A DNA stretch of 64,000 nt from Gammaproteobacteria bacterium (GTDB lineage: Bacteria; Pseudomonadota; Gammaproteobacteria; Pseudomonadales; JAUIET01). The notes beneath the pieces were generated by a model that was not told where the DNA came from, did not search any database, and saw only the letters and a program-made list of their open reading frames with translations. A program made the position numbers and the translations under genes. The stretch is taken from contig JAUIET010000002.1 in NCBI GenBank assembly GCA_030429735.1, forward strand, positions 124,001 to 188,000, read 5' to 3'. Shown in pieces: positions 37,306 through 46,148 of this stretch; the first letter of the stretch is position 1; each line of letters opens with the position of its first letter.

Positions 37306-37848
37306 TCAAATAATCCCTGCGTTGTCTTCTTGAAGTTCGCAGGCTTCGCCCATGACCCAGGCGATGACTAGGAAAACCAACCCTAACACCAAGGCTGTGA
37401 GTTCGAGTTCCGCCAGACTGACCGCGATCAATCGCTGATTCTCTGGGTTTCCGGACGTCAAAACCAAGCTGATAAGCGCGTCGAACAACATGCGTGCTGG
37501 CACCCAGGCCAGCAGCGCGACACTCAGCTTCTTGAGGCAATCGCAGTTAGCGGTTGTGAAAATTCGGCCTTCGGTATACAGGCGCGACAGCCTTCGTAGC
37601 TGCGTCAGGCCATACATCATCACCGCACACGGCAGCATCGTCACAAGAAATCCAAGCGCAAGGCGGCCGGTTGGAATCGGTGTTGAATTTTGCAAATCGA
37701 CACCTTCCAACACGCGCGGTAAGAGCGATTCAGAGCCGTCGAAAGTTGCCCAATAGTAAGCGACGGCAAACGGAGCGATCAGAAGGGATGCTGTATAGAA
37801 CACATACAGAAAGCGGCTCGTCGATTGGATTCGATGTATGTTTGCCAT
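37306..37848 (-). CDS. DUF2975 membrane protein
   Basis: A 180-residue inner-membrane protein with four predicted helices (residues ~15-35, ~65-85, ~115-135, ~150-170). The cytoplasmic loop LRRLSRLYTEGRIFTTANCD is the hallmark of DUF2975. The ATG at 37848 has a GGAG site 8 bases upstream. It is paired with the small HTH regulator, which may respond to or control it. Confidence 0.85.
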   Translation of the reverse strand: MANIHRIQSTSRFLYVFYTASLLIAPFAVAYYWATFDGSESLLPRVLEGVDLQNSTPIPTGRLALGFLVTMLPCAVMMYGLTQLRRLSRLYTEGRIFTTANCDCLKKLSVALLAWVPARMLFDALISLVLTSGNPENQRLIAVSLAELELTALVLGLVFLVIAWVMGEACELQEDNAGII

Positions 37849-37904
37849 GGGGGTTCTCCAAACTGGAAGAGCCAAAGCATACAGAAAAATTATCGTAATA
37901 CAAT

Positions 37905-37932
37905 AATAATTTGCTATATAATGATAATTATT
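37905..37932. promoter_or_regulatory. AT-rich inverted repeat upstream of the DUF2975/HTH pair
   Basis: AATAATT (37905-37911) and AATTATT (37926-37932) are perfect inverted arms around a 14-base AT-rich centre. It lies in a strongly AT-rich patch about 60-85 bases before the DUF2975 start and may be an operator for the small HTH protein. No experiment or second copy supports this. Confidence 0.3.
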
Positions 37933-38034
37933 AAGTGGGTCCTACACCCGGCAGTACTCTTTTTTGGATTTGGGCAGCAATTTCGGCGCGCTATTTCGGT
38001 GGCTCTAAATGGTACGAACTTATGGTAAGGGACA

Positions 38035-38238
38035 CTAGCCGTGCTCCAGCGCTTGCAATAAGTACATTGCAACCAGCTCTGGTGCCCGCATCGGAATAAA
38101 ATGATCAAGCTCGGGCAGGTAAACATCAACGGCATTGGGTAAGGCGTTCGCCAGTTCTGGCCAGGTGGGCGAGGCGCTAAAATCTATCGTAGGCGAGTTG
38201 GTGGGCGGGGCACGTAACACCGTGACTGGCATCACCAT
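38035..38238 (-). pseudogene. Remnant of an alpha/beta hydrolase (C-terminal end)
   Basis: A 67-residue frame reads PVTVLRAPPTNSPTIDFSAS, then PTWPELANALPNAVDVYLPE and LDHFIPMRAPELVAMYL. This is the closing part of an alpha/beta hydrolase, with the catalytic His in DHFIPM. The nucleophile and N-terminal half are absent; upstream the frame does not match. The ThDP-enzyme gene begins its 3' end 78 bases away. It is probably a deletion remnant. Confidence 0.55.
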
Positions 38239-38315
38239 AAGAAAGACCGAGTCACTCCGCTTTGAGCATTCAAGGGTATTCTCGCAGTATATGAACGTAA
38301 ACCCCCAGCCTATTC

Positions 38316-39947
38316 TTATCGCCCATAGTTCGCCGGCATAAGAAACTCAAATGGGGATGCCTCGCTGCCGCGTTCGCAGGGAACTTCAATAAGCACCGGG
38401 CCGTGCTCGCTGTCGATCAAGGCTTTTTCCAGACAGGTTTTTAGCGCTTCTGCACCGTCAGCGCGATAGCCTTTTGCACCGAAACTTATCGCCAGTGCCA
38501 CGAAGTCAGGGTTCTGTAATTCGGAGCCGTGAATGTGACCATCATAAAAATTCTGTTGGTCGCGGCGCACATTGCCGTAGGCATTGTTGTTGAAAATGAT
38601 GGTGATCAGGCCGATGTTGTATTGCACCGCAGTGGCAAGCTCTTGCACGCCAAACATAAACCCGCCGTCCCCTGCGATGGAAACCACTGGTGTATCGGGG
38701 TTGGCAATCTTCACGCCAATTGCAGTCTGAAAGCCGTGGCCCAGATTGCCCTGGTATCCGCAGGTAACGAGTTTTCGCGGCTCGTATACAGGAAAGCCAT
38801 AGTACGAGGCAAAGCCTACCTGGGAAATCTCTTCCACCACAAAGCTCTCGCGGGGTAGCACCTCTCGCATCACACCTAAAAACGTCATCTGTGGTTGTAT
38901 CTTTTGAATTTCTTTTTGGCTTTCGGCTTTTACCCGCAAAAACTGTTGTTCGCGCGAGGGCGCGACTGGATAGTTGGATTCCAGCGAATCTAAAATCGCC
39001 TTAGCGGCGAGTTGGGAATCTGCAACGATACCTACATCGCCGCGAAGCCTAACGAGCTGAGTAGGGTCTATATCGATTCGGATCATTTTGTGATTGGCAA
39101 TGCCGTCTTGCCATCGGAAGGCTGGCAGTTCCAGGCGGGTACCAATGCCAATCATCAGATCTATTTCAGGGTAATACTTGTAACCCTCTGCGCAATTAAA
39201 GCCATAAGGCGTGTCGTCGCCAACAATTCCTCGCCCGCCCCGGAAGGCAACGACCGGTGCCTGAATAAGCCTGGCGAGCTTCGCTATTTCTTCGCTTGCG
39301 TGCACCGCACCACTGCCAACATAAATCATTGGTGCTTTTGCTGTTCGAATCATATCGACCGCGCGTTGAATTTTCTCCTGGTCAGGGGTAAATACAGGCG
39401 GCGGAATGTCCGGCACAACTAAATCTTCATCCACCGGGTGGCCCAGCACGTCCATTGGTACTTCAAGTGCGGTTGGCTGGATTCGCCCACTGGTCATATT
39501 ACGGAATGCATCAGCCAGCAATGCTTGTGCCTGGGCGGCGTGGTCTACGCGGGCAGCCCATTTGGTTAAGCTGCGTAATGTTGCGAGCTGATCAGGCAGT
39601 TCATGCAACATGCCATGACCCACGCCCAGAAATTCGCTCGGGACCTGTCCAGTAATGCACAACACCGGTGCATTGTGTGCCGTGCACAGCGCCGCGGTGG
39701 TATTGAGTACACCAGGTCCTGGCACCACACAATATGCAGCTGGTTTGCCAGTGGACTTGGCATAGCCGTAAGCCATGTACGCAGCGCCTTGCTCGTGGCG
39801 GCTAACGTACAACTTGATCTGGTCGCGATAAACATACAAGGCGTCAAAAAACGCGTAGGTTTGTGCGCCCGGTATACCAAAGATGGCGTCTATCCCGCGG
39901 TCGATAAGTGATTTCACCATTGCTTTAGAGCAGCTGATTTGTGCCAT
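38316..39947 (-). CDS. Thiamine-diphosphate-dependent enzyme, acetolactate synthase-like
   Basis: A 543-residue enzyme of the large ALS/benzoylformate decarboxylase family: N-terminal PYR domain with catalytic Glu52 (SRHEQGAAYMAYGYAK), a central domain, and the ThDP-binding GDGGFMFGVQEL through NNNAYGN. No regulatory subunit gene is adjacent and the QxxP-type residues of true biosynthetic ALS are not certain, so it may act on another 2-keto acid. Assignment beyond the family is not safe. It is transcribed alone. Confidence 0.85.
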   Translation of the reverse strand: MAQISCSKAMVKSLIDRGIDAIFGIPGAQTYAFFDALYVYRDQIKLYVSRHEQGAAYMAYGYAKSTGKPAAYCVVPGPGVLNTTAALCTAHNAPVLCITGQVPSEFLGVGHGMLHELPDQLATLRSLTKWAARVDHAAQAQALLADAFRNMTSGRIQPTALEVPMDVLGHPVDEDLVVPDIPPPVFTPDQEKIQRAVDMIRTAKAPMIYVGSGAVHASEEIAKLARLIQAPVVAFRGGRGIVGDDTPYGFNCAEGYKYYPEIDLMIGIGTRLELPAFRWQDGIANHKMIRIDIDPTQLVRLRGDVGIVADSQLAAKAILDSLESNYPVAPSREQQFLRVKAESQKEIQKIQPQMTFLGVMREVLPRESFVVEEISQVGFASYYGFPVYEPRKLVTCGYQGNLGHGFQTAIGVKIANPDTPVVSIAGDGGFMFGVQELATAVQYNIGLITIIFNNNAYGNVRRDQQNFYDGHIHGSELQNPDFVALAISFGAKGYRADGAEALKTCLEKALIDSEHGPVLIEVPCERGSEASPFEFLMPANYGR

Positions 39948-40039
39948 GGATGTACCTCGTCAGATCAAGAAAAAGAAGCGCAATAAAATGCCGTAAAGGC
40001 TAAGTATATGGCGAATCTGTTGTCGCTATTCAGGACTGT

Positions 40040-40579
40040 TCAGTAACTGTCGTACTGATTGCCCTGTGAATCTTCAGTCTCATCATTTGGGATGATTACG
40101 CCAATCCTGTTGTCGTATTTCCAGCCCAGCCCTGGGCCATCAGCCACTATCGTGTAGCTGGCGCCACTGATCACTTCCACGCGGTTCGAACCTGTCACTG
40201 GGTTTTTCAACGCGTCGGAGCTTTGCAAATACGGCCCGAACGGGAATGCCCCTTCATCCTGCCGGCTGCACACCTGGCCTTCTACGTTGGAGTACATTTG
40301 CAATTGCAGCCAAAACCCCTGTTCCGTTGTGGTGGCTTGAACGCTACTACCGGTGCATGTTGCGGACAACGTTGCGTTCACCCCTGGGTATTCGCCGTGC
40401 TCTGCTTCGTATTGGTAAATGGCCTGGCGAAGTGCATTCAGGCGAGCGCGCAGTGCGGCTTCCTTGTCTTTCAAACCGTCGTTCGCGAATTGCGGTACAA
40501 TAATCGCGGTTAGCACACCGATGATCAACACCACAACGATTAACTCAACAAAGGTGAAGCCAACCGCGCGTTTCATCAA
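40040..40579 (-). CDS. Type IV pilin-like / GspG-like pseudopilin
   Basis: A 179-residue protein with a prepilin peptidase site and hydrophobic stem, G-FTFVELIVVVLIIGVLTA, including the conserved Glu5. The globular part has YQYEAEHGEYPG, as in GspG-type major pseudopilins, and one probable disulfide (CTG...VCS). No other type II secretion or pilus gene is nearby. It overlaps the FkbM gene by 4 bases. Confidence 0.82.
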   Translation of the reverse strand: MMKRAVGFTFVELIVVVLIIGVLTAIIVPQFANDGLKDKEAALRARLNALRQAIYQYEAEHGEYPGVNATLSATCTGSSVQATTTEQGFWLQLQMYSNVEGQVCSRQDEGAFPFGPYLQSSDALKNPVTGSNRVEVISGASYTIVADGPGLGWKYDNRIGVIIPNDETEDSQGNQYDSY

Positions 40580-41358
40580 ATCGGGGCTCCGGCCACTGCC
40601 GAAATCAGCTCAGTATCCGTGCTTCGAACGGCCAGAAAATTAGGGCCCGATTTGAAGTTGTTGAGTGGATAGCTCCAAGCTTGAAACTGCACACCCTGGC
40701 GGTGGATTTTTCCCACCTGGTAACCATGGCTCTCAAACAACTGATAAAAATCCCGCATTAAAAAATGCGCGTCACCGTTGGTATAGCCGTATTCAAATTG
40801 CACTGCCCGAATCGCCTGATTGTTTAACAACTCGGAAAAGCCACTTAGCACCATGTGCTCGGCACCCTCTACATCAACCTTGAGAAAATCGATTTGGTCG
40901 ATTCCATGCTCCTGGCAGTAGGCGTTTCCCGTTCGCACCAGGCCTTCACGTTCGGTGACGGCTATTTGGTCGTCGTGATAGGTCGCATTGCCCAGCAAAG
41001 TGTTGAACTTTGATTCAGGGCCGTAATCCTTATAGCGGATGCTGCCTTCCGCGTCTGACAATCCGCAGTTGTTGTTGACAAAACGCGCGTCGCTGAGCGT
41101 TTTGGCCAGCACCTCGAACGTAAGGTTTGAGAGTTCGAATGTGTGAATAGTGGCGTTTGGAAAATGCTCCGCGGCCATCAGAGACCAATCGCCCACGTTG
41201 CAACCCACATCGAACAAGGTATTGAATTCAAAGCGCCTCAGGTCTTCGAACAGCTTTTTCTCGCCGCCCTTAACAAAGTCGTAGGAGAAACCGTTGTATC
41301 GATCAACGTATTTGCCACACTGGCGAGCCAGTTCTTTGCGAAATTGAGATAGGATAAT
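40576..41358 (-). CDS. FkbM-family methyltransferase (non-canonical start)
   Basis: A SAM-dependent methyltransferase with motif I FDVGCNVGDWS, motif LSDAEGSIRY and the FkbM-typical IDFLKVDVEGAEHMVLSGF. The first TTG (41217) would begin inside motif I and remove the helix before it. Coding sequence clearly continues upstream (FRKELARQCGKYVDRYNGF, YDFVKGGEKKLFEDLRRFEF) until a stop near 41378, yet that stretch has no ATG, GTG or TTG. GAGGAA (41362-41367) precedes ATC/ATT/ATC codons, so I place the start at ATT 41358 provisionally, giving 260 residues. It probably methylates a glycan and is divergent from the glycosyltransferases. Confidence 0.78.
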   Translation of the reverse strand: MILSQFRKELARQCGKYVDRYNGFSYDFVKGGEKKLFEDLRRFEFNTLFDVGCNVGDWSLMAAEHFPNATIHTFELSNLTFEVLAKTLSDARFVNNNCGLSDAEGSIRYKDYGPESKFNTLLGNATYHDDQIAVTEREGLVRTGNAYCQEHGIDQIDFLKVDVEGAEHMVLSGFSELLNNQAIRAVQFEYGYTNGDAHFLMRDFYQLFESHGYQVGKIHRQGVQFQAWSYPLNNFKSGPNFLAVRSTDTELISAVAGAPI

Positions 41359-41420
41359 GATTTCCTCGTATGCGGATCAGAGGCCTATAATACGCATCCG
41401 TTGCCTGAACAGACAAGCGC

Positions 41421-42233
41421 ATGAATTCCCCTGGAATCGTCTCCATCATTGTGAGCACGTACAACTCGCCGCGCTACCTCGCGAAAGCCTTGCGATCTTT
41501 GCAGCAGCAGAGTGACACGGCCTACGAGGTGGTAGTGGCCGATGACGGATCCGGACAAGAAACCGCGGAGCTGGTGCGTGTTTGCGCCGAAGAGGGCCCG
41601 GCTCGCATTGTGCACGCCTGGCATGAAGATAATGGGTTTCGCGCAGCGGCGGCGCGTAACAATGCTGTGCGCCAGGCACAAGGCGACTACCTGGTGTTTC
41701 TCGATGGCGACTGTATTGCGCGCCCGGATTTTGTGGATGCGCACCGCCGATTCGCCGAAAGTGGTTATTTTGTGCGCGGCAGCCGTATCATGCTGCGGGA
41801 AGCCTTCACTAAAAAAGTATTCAAGGGCCAGCCTTTGCCAGGGCATTTTCCAAGCTGGCTTATGCGCCGTTTGAAGGGGGATGTTAAGCGGGTTGGGTCG
41901 CTGTTGCCATTGCCGTTCACCGCTTACCGCAAATCCCGGGATTGGGACGGTGTGAAAACCTGCAATCTGGGAGTGTGGCGTGCTGATTTCGAGGCGGTGA
42001 ATGGTTTTGACGAGCGTTACGTGGGCTGGGGGCATGAAGATGCTGATTTGGCCGTGCGTTTACTGCGCTTCGGGGTTCGTCGCAAAGAAGGGCGCGCGTC
42101 TATTCCGGTTATCCATCTGTGGCATGAGGAAAATGATCGCGGCCAGCTTTCGGCCAATACCGACCGTTTGCAGTCTGTGATCACCGCCAGTCACTATGTG
42201 GCGAACCCCGGTCTGCGGGCGCTCTCTGAGTGA
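41421..42233 (+). CDS. Glycosyltransferase family 2
   Basis: A 270-residue GT-A enzyme. SIIVSTYNSPRYL opens the nucleotide-binding fold, VVADDGSG and the metal-binding VFLDGDCIARPD (DxD-like) follow, and a C-terminal galactosyltransferase-like GWGHEDADLAVRL carries the acidic acceptor-site pair. It probably extends an LPS or surface polysaccharide. Three transferases in a row overlap each other, which points to one short glycan pathway. Confidence 0.9.
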   Translation: MNSPGIVSIIVSTYNSPRYLAKALRSLQQQSDTAYEVVVADDGSGQETAELVRVCAEEGPARIVHAWHEDNGFRAAAARNNAVRQAQGDYLVFLDGDCIARPDFVDAHRRFAESGYFVRGSRIMLREAFTKKVFKGQPLPGHFPSWLMRRLKGDVKRVGSLLPLPFTAYRKSRDWDGVKTCNLGVWRADFEAVNGFDERYVGWGHEDADLAVRLLRFGVRRKEGRASIPVIHLWHEENDRGQLSANTDRLQSVITASHYVANPGLRALSE

Positions 42234-43273
42234 AAATAGTTCAGCTGTTTGACGGCCGTGTACCACCTTCGGGCTATGGCGGTATCGAGCGCATGGTGTT
42301 CTGGCTGGCACGCGCACTGGTGCAGTTAGGGCATGAAGTGACCGTAGTTGCCCGCCAAGGGGGGGATGCACTCGGCGCGGCTGGTATTCACTTTGTACCG
42401 TGGCCAAACAGCCTGGATGATCTGCGCTCGCTGCTACCCGATGCCGAAGTGCTGCACTTTCACCAGCCGTTCCCGGCCTCATTTACACCGCACTGCCCCT
42501 ACCTGATCACCGAGCACGGTAACCATCGCGCCAGCCAGCCAATTTTGCCAAACACTGTTTTCCTGAGTAAGTCGCATGCAAACAATCACGGCGCCGAGCT
42601 GTACGTGCACAATGGTTTACCGTTGGAGGAATACCCGCCCGCTACTGACAAGGAACGCAGTATGCTGTTTATGGCCAAGCTTGGCTGGCGCAAGAAAAAT
42701 GCTATCACGGCGATTAATCTGGCACTGGATACAAACCTGACAATCAATGTGTGCGGTGGTGACGTATGGCAGGAAAAAAAGCTGCGTGGTTTATGGCGCT
42801 GGCGAGCACAGCGCGATGATAATAAGCAGCTCATTAAAAATTGCGGCAATGTGGATGGCACGGAAAAACTGCGCCTGTTGCAGAGTAGCGGCTTATTGTT
42901 TTACGCGGTCAACTGGCAAGAGCCCTTTGCATTGGCACCGCATGAGGCCATGGCCTGCGGAACGCCGGTGTTAGCTACCCCGAATGGGGCGCTGGGTGAG
43001 TACCTTGTTGATCGTGAAAATGGCTACCTGGTGACGTCGTATCGGCAGGCTGTAGCGGCGATTACATGGCACCTCAATCGCAGTGATCAAGAACAGCGCG
43101 ACATGCAGCAACGCTGTGTGGACACCGCGTTCTCTATTCAAAACAGTGCTTGCGAATACCTCGCTTTGTATGAGCAGCTGCAGCGCAGCGATTACTTATA
43201 CGCGCCCACCGCCGCAGCGCGGTTCAAGTATCAACCTGCAAAAACCGTTAAGGTCAGGCGGTGGCTGGCGTGA
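42230..43273 (+). CDS. Glycosyltransferase family 4
   Basis: A 347-residue GT-B enzyme. The N-terminal VPPSGYGGIERMVFWLARAL is a typical GT4 acceptor-domain start; the donor-site EX7E motif reads PFALAPHEAMACGTPVLAT. It starts with GTG, overlapping the GT2 gene by 4 bases, and overlaps the next transferase by 13, so the three are translationally coupled. Donor sugar and acceptor are unknown. Confidence 0.9.
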   Translation: MKIVQLFDGRVPPSGYGGIERMVFWLARALVQLGHEVTVVARQGGDALGAAGIHFVPWPNSLDDLRSLLPDAEVLHFHQPFPASFTPHCPYLITEHGNHRASQPILPNTVFLSKSHANNHGAELYVHNGLPLEEYPPATDKERSMLFMAKLGWRKKNAITAINLALDTNLTINVCGGDVWQEKKLRGLWRWRAQRDDNKQLIKNCGNVDGTEKLRLLQSSGLLFYAVNWQEPFALAPHEAMACGTPVLATPNGALGEYLVDRENGYLVTSYRQAVAAITWHLNRSDQEQRDMQQRCVDTAFSIQNSACEYLALYEQLQRSDYLYAPTAAARFKYQPAKTVKVRRWLA

Positions 43274-44355
43274 AACTGATGCTGGTCACTACTGATATTG
43301 ACCATATCGAGCCCTATCAATATGTCGGCGCCAAACAGAAGGGGGCGGATGTAATGGTATTGTGTGCTGACAATTGCATCAACCTTGAGTTGTTTTCAGA
43401 ACACGACATACCGGTTCAGAAAATTGCTTTTAAAGGTAAACGTAACAAACGCAATATTGAAACCATTCGGCAGGCAATCGAAATCTTCAAGCCTGATATC
43501 GTGCAGGTGCTTCGCAAGCAGGCGTTGTTATGCACCATACCGGCAATGAGCAATAGCCACGCTAAGCTTATTGCTTACCGCGGTATTGTCGGTAATCTGA
43601 GCTTTTTTGACCCTTTTTCCCTACTGAGTTTTCTGCACCCGCGCATTGATCGAATTGTGTGTGTTGCCGAGGCTATTCGTGCCCATTTTCTGACCATGGG
43701 CTTTGGCCCGGTACGTCTCGATCCGCACAGGCTGGTCACAATTCACAAAGGGCACGTGACTGACAAATACAGGCACGTTGCAGACATTGATCTGCAGCAA
43801 TACGGTGTTCCCAAGGGGTACCAGGTTGTTGGTTTCTGTGGTGCCATGCGGCCCAGAAAAGGCATTGATGTGCTTGTTAAGGCCTTTGGTGCGATGCAGC
43901 GTGAAAACGTAGCCTTGCTGTTGGTAGGTGAGCTTAGGGACGAGAAAGCCAAACAGGCTATTGCGACCAGCAATAAGAAGGAGCTGATTTTCACAACCGG
44001 AAAAGTACCGCAACAGGCTGCCTTGTCTATCAATGGCGCGATTGATGTGGCGACCATGCCGTCGATAAAGCGCGAAGGATTACCGAGGGCATTAATCGAG
44101 GCAATGGGTCAGGGCACACCCGCAGTGGTAACCCGCGTAGGTGGTAGTCCGGAGCTGGTTGAACATCAGCGCAGCGGCATGGTGGTCGAGCCTGGTGATG
44201 TTGCCGCATTCGCCGCAGCGTTGGACACGGTGTTGGAAGAACAAACTTGCCGGCAAATGGGTCAGAGTGCACAGCAGCGAATTCAAAACCATTTTGATGT
44301 TAGAGAAACCATTGAGCAAAATTGGGTCCTGTACAAGGAGTTGCTTGATCAATAG
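43261..44355 (+). CDS. Glycosyltransferase family 4
   Basis: A 364-residue GT-B enzyme. The donor domain opens with VVGFCGAMRPRKGIDVLVKA and has the EX7E motif KREGLPRALIEAMGQGTPAV followed by GGSPELVEHQRSGMVV. Start GTG 43261 or the in-frame GTG 43270 are both possible. It is the last of the three coupled transferases. Confidence 0.9.
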   Translation: MAGVKLMLVTTDIDHIEPYQYVGAKQKGADVMVLCADNCINLELFSEHDIPVQKIAFKGKRNKRNIETIRQAIEIFKPDIVQVLRKQALLCTIPAMSNSHAKLIAYRGIVGNLSFFDPFSLLSFLHPRIDRIVCVAEAIRAHFLTMGFGPVRLDPHRLVTIHKGHVTDKYRHVADIDLQQYGVPKGYQVVGFCGAMRPRKGIDVLVKAFGAMQRENVALLLVGELRDEKAKQAIATSNKKELIFTTGKVPQQAALSINGAIDVATMPSIKREGLPRALIEAMGQGTPAVVTRVGGSPELVEHQRSGMVVEPGDVAAFAAALDTVLEEQTCRQMGQSAQQRIQNHFDVRETIEQNWVLYKELLDQ

Positions 44356-44395
44356 CGAGCGCAAATGGCACTACCGCGGAGCAGAGGGGAGAAGT

Positions 44396-45073
44396 ATGCC
44401 GCCCATGCATCAATGGGTGCTGCTGGCATTGCTTTGCGTGTGTGTTCAGTCCTGCGGTGTTGGTGGGTATCATGTTAGCGATGTCGCCAAAACCGATACC
44501 TCTCTGGTGATCGAGACGCATTATCAGCAAACTCGTGAATTACTGCGCCAATTAACTCGCAAGCTTTATAAACGAAACCCGTCGCAGTTGCCTGCAAACG
44601 CAACGGTCAAGGAGCGTCTTGGGCAATTGTTTGGCGTGCAAGACGGGCTAGGATTTAAAGAGTGCGGACCCGGCGTTGAAATCGAACTCATGGAGGCTGC
44701 TCTGAATGAGTCCTTTCAAGGCGACCGGGTTTTCTGTTTGATGGCAGGCGTGGTGGGTATGATCAATCACAGCTTTGCGTACAAAAGCGATTTTTATGTC
44801 ACCGACACCCTGGACCAACAGAAGCTTTATAATAGCGCCCGAAACCTTGAACGCCTGGCGTGGCGACTTCGACAACCCGTCGGAGAGTTACACAAGCCAC
44901 TCCTGCTCAGCAATAGCGTACAGGCCGGTCACATCAACTTGAGCTTTGAGCGGCTGTTCGGAAAAATGATTGCACTTCAGGATATACTGGCACTGATTGT
45001 GGCAGATCAAAACAAGCGCGCCATCAATTACGTGGTGCGACGAATAAGCTCGTTTTTCTTTTTGCCATTGTAA
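44396..45073 (+). CDS. Lipoprotein of unknown function
   Basis: A 225-residue protein; the ATG at 44396 follows GGGGAGAAGT. The signal ends with a lipobox (CVQSCGVGG). The mature part is helical with a conserved-looking block LMEAALNESFQGDRVFCLMA and NLERLAWRLRQ. I do not recognise the family. It lies between the glycosyltransferases and the BtrH_N gene, with 16 bases to the latter, so co-expression is likely. Confidence 0.6.
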   Translation: MPPMHQWVLLALLCVCVQSCGVGGYHVSDVAKTDTSLVIETHYQQTRELLRQLTRKLYKRNPSQLPANATVKERLGQLFGVQDGLGFKECGPGVEIELMEAALNESFQGDRVFCLMAGVVGMINHSFAYKSDFYVTDTLDQQKLYNSARNLERLAWRLRQPVGELHKPLLLSNSVQAGHINLSFERLFGKMIALQDILALIVADQNKRAINYVVRRISSFFFLPL

Positions 45074-45089
45074 TTCCCACCAAGGGCAT

Positions 45090-46142
45090 GTGCTGGCTAT
45101 GAAAGTATTACTGCAAGATTATGTCAATGAGACGTCTGAGCATTGCGGCAGTGGTTCGATGCGCGACCTCATCCGGCATTACTGCGGTTTGGATCTACCG
45201 GAACACGTTGTGTTTGGCTTGGGCGCCGGCCTGGATGCCTTGTATTTCCCCGCCCCTGTAAACAATCCGCCGTTTATGTTCTTTGGGCGCGGCGTCAGCA
45301 TGGAGCAAGATCTCGCCTACACTCTCGGTCTGGACTATCAGGAAGTCACGCAAACCAATGACGATAAAGCCTGGCAGGACGTTCGCCAGCAGATCATTGA
45401 CGGCCAGCCTACTATGCTTGCCGGAGACATTTATTATCTCGACTACCGAAAGTTCAAAGTGCATTTTCCAGGTCATCGCTTTGTGTTGGTTGGTTTTGAT
45501 GATGAACAGCAGCACGTTTACATAGCGGACCGCACCGAGTGTGCGCCACAGATATGCTCACTGCAAGGAGTGCGGCACAGCAGAAATTCACCGGTGGGTA
45601 TTTCGTCCTACAACCTATGGGGTAAATTCCATTCAGGTGACGTGCGCCATAGTCTGGGTGACGCTTGTGAACACGCACTGCGTATTACCGCGGCGCGAAT
45701 GCTTGGCGACGACAAGTCACAAATCGAGTTGTTGAGCGCACAAGCTGGCAATACCGATTTTGTGGCCGGTGGTTTGGCGGCAATCGTCTTGTTTCGTGCT
45801 CAGCTCAGTGCAATGCCTGAGCGCAACACTGATACGCAGCTAGCGAAGTACTTGCTCGATTGCATCGCCAATTTTGGTACTGGCGGCGGGTTTTTCAGAG
45901 TCATGTTTGCCGAGTTCATGCAATGGTCAAATGCTCAACGCCCCGACATAGTCAACACTGATTTGGCTCAGCGCGCGCATGCGGCGGCTGCGCATTGGTC
46001 TGATATAGCCGGTATCGCTGCGAGCATCACCAACGGCGCAGATGCGGGAGAGGCCTGGCGCAATATCGATTCCTTACTGGCCCAGGTGGAGAGCACAGAA
46101 CGACGAATGTTCGAGACGCTTGCCGAACAACTCCAAGGCTGA
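45090..46142 (+). CDS. BtrH_N / DUF4872 domain protein
   Basis: A 350-residue protein. The N-terminal half matches the butirosin biosynthesis protein BtrH domain: EHCGSGSMRDLIRHY with the nucleophilic Cys, FGLGAGLDALYF, FGRGVSMEQDLAYTLGL, and HFPGHRFVLVGFDDEQQHVY with the catalytic His and Asp (IADR). The C-terminal half is the DUF4872 partner. BtrH moves an acyl group from a carrier protein to an aminoglycoside; this relative may acylate or cut a peptide-like product. No carrier or antibiotic gene is adjacent. GTG 45090 or ATG 45099 may start it. Confidence 0.75.
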   Translation: MLAMKVLLQDYVNETSEHCGSGSMRDLIRHYCGLDLPEHVVFGLGAGLDALYFPAPVNNPPFMFFGRGVSMEQDLAYTLGLDYQEVTQTNDDKAWQDVRQQIIDGQPTMLAGDIYYLDYRKFKVHFPGHRFVLVGFDDEQQHVYIADRTECAPQICSLQGVRHSRNSPVGISSYNLWGKFHSGDVRHSLGDACEHALRITAARMLGDDKSQIELLSAQAGNTDFVAGGLAAIVLFRAQLSAMPERNTDTQLAKYLLDCIANFGTGGGFFRVMFAEFMQWSNAQRPDIVNTDLAQRAHAAAAHWSDIAGIAASITNGADAGEAWRNIDSLLAQVESTERRMFETLAEQLQG

Positions 46143-46148
46143 CTTATC

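Noticed and set aside
37301-37540. N-terminal 80-residue extension of the small HTH regulator
   Set aside because: It is out of frame with and fully inside the DUF2975 gene; Arg/Gly-rich composition marks it as a shadow.
44141-44395. N-terminal extension of the lipoprotein into the glycosyltransferase gene
   Set aside because: It overlaps the GT4 gene; the ATG at 44396 has a ribosome site and gives a proper lipoprotein signal.
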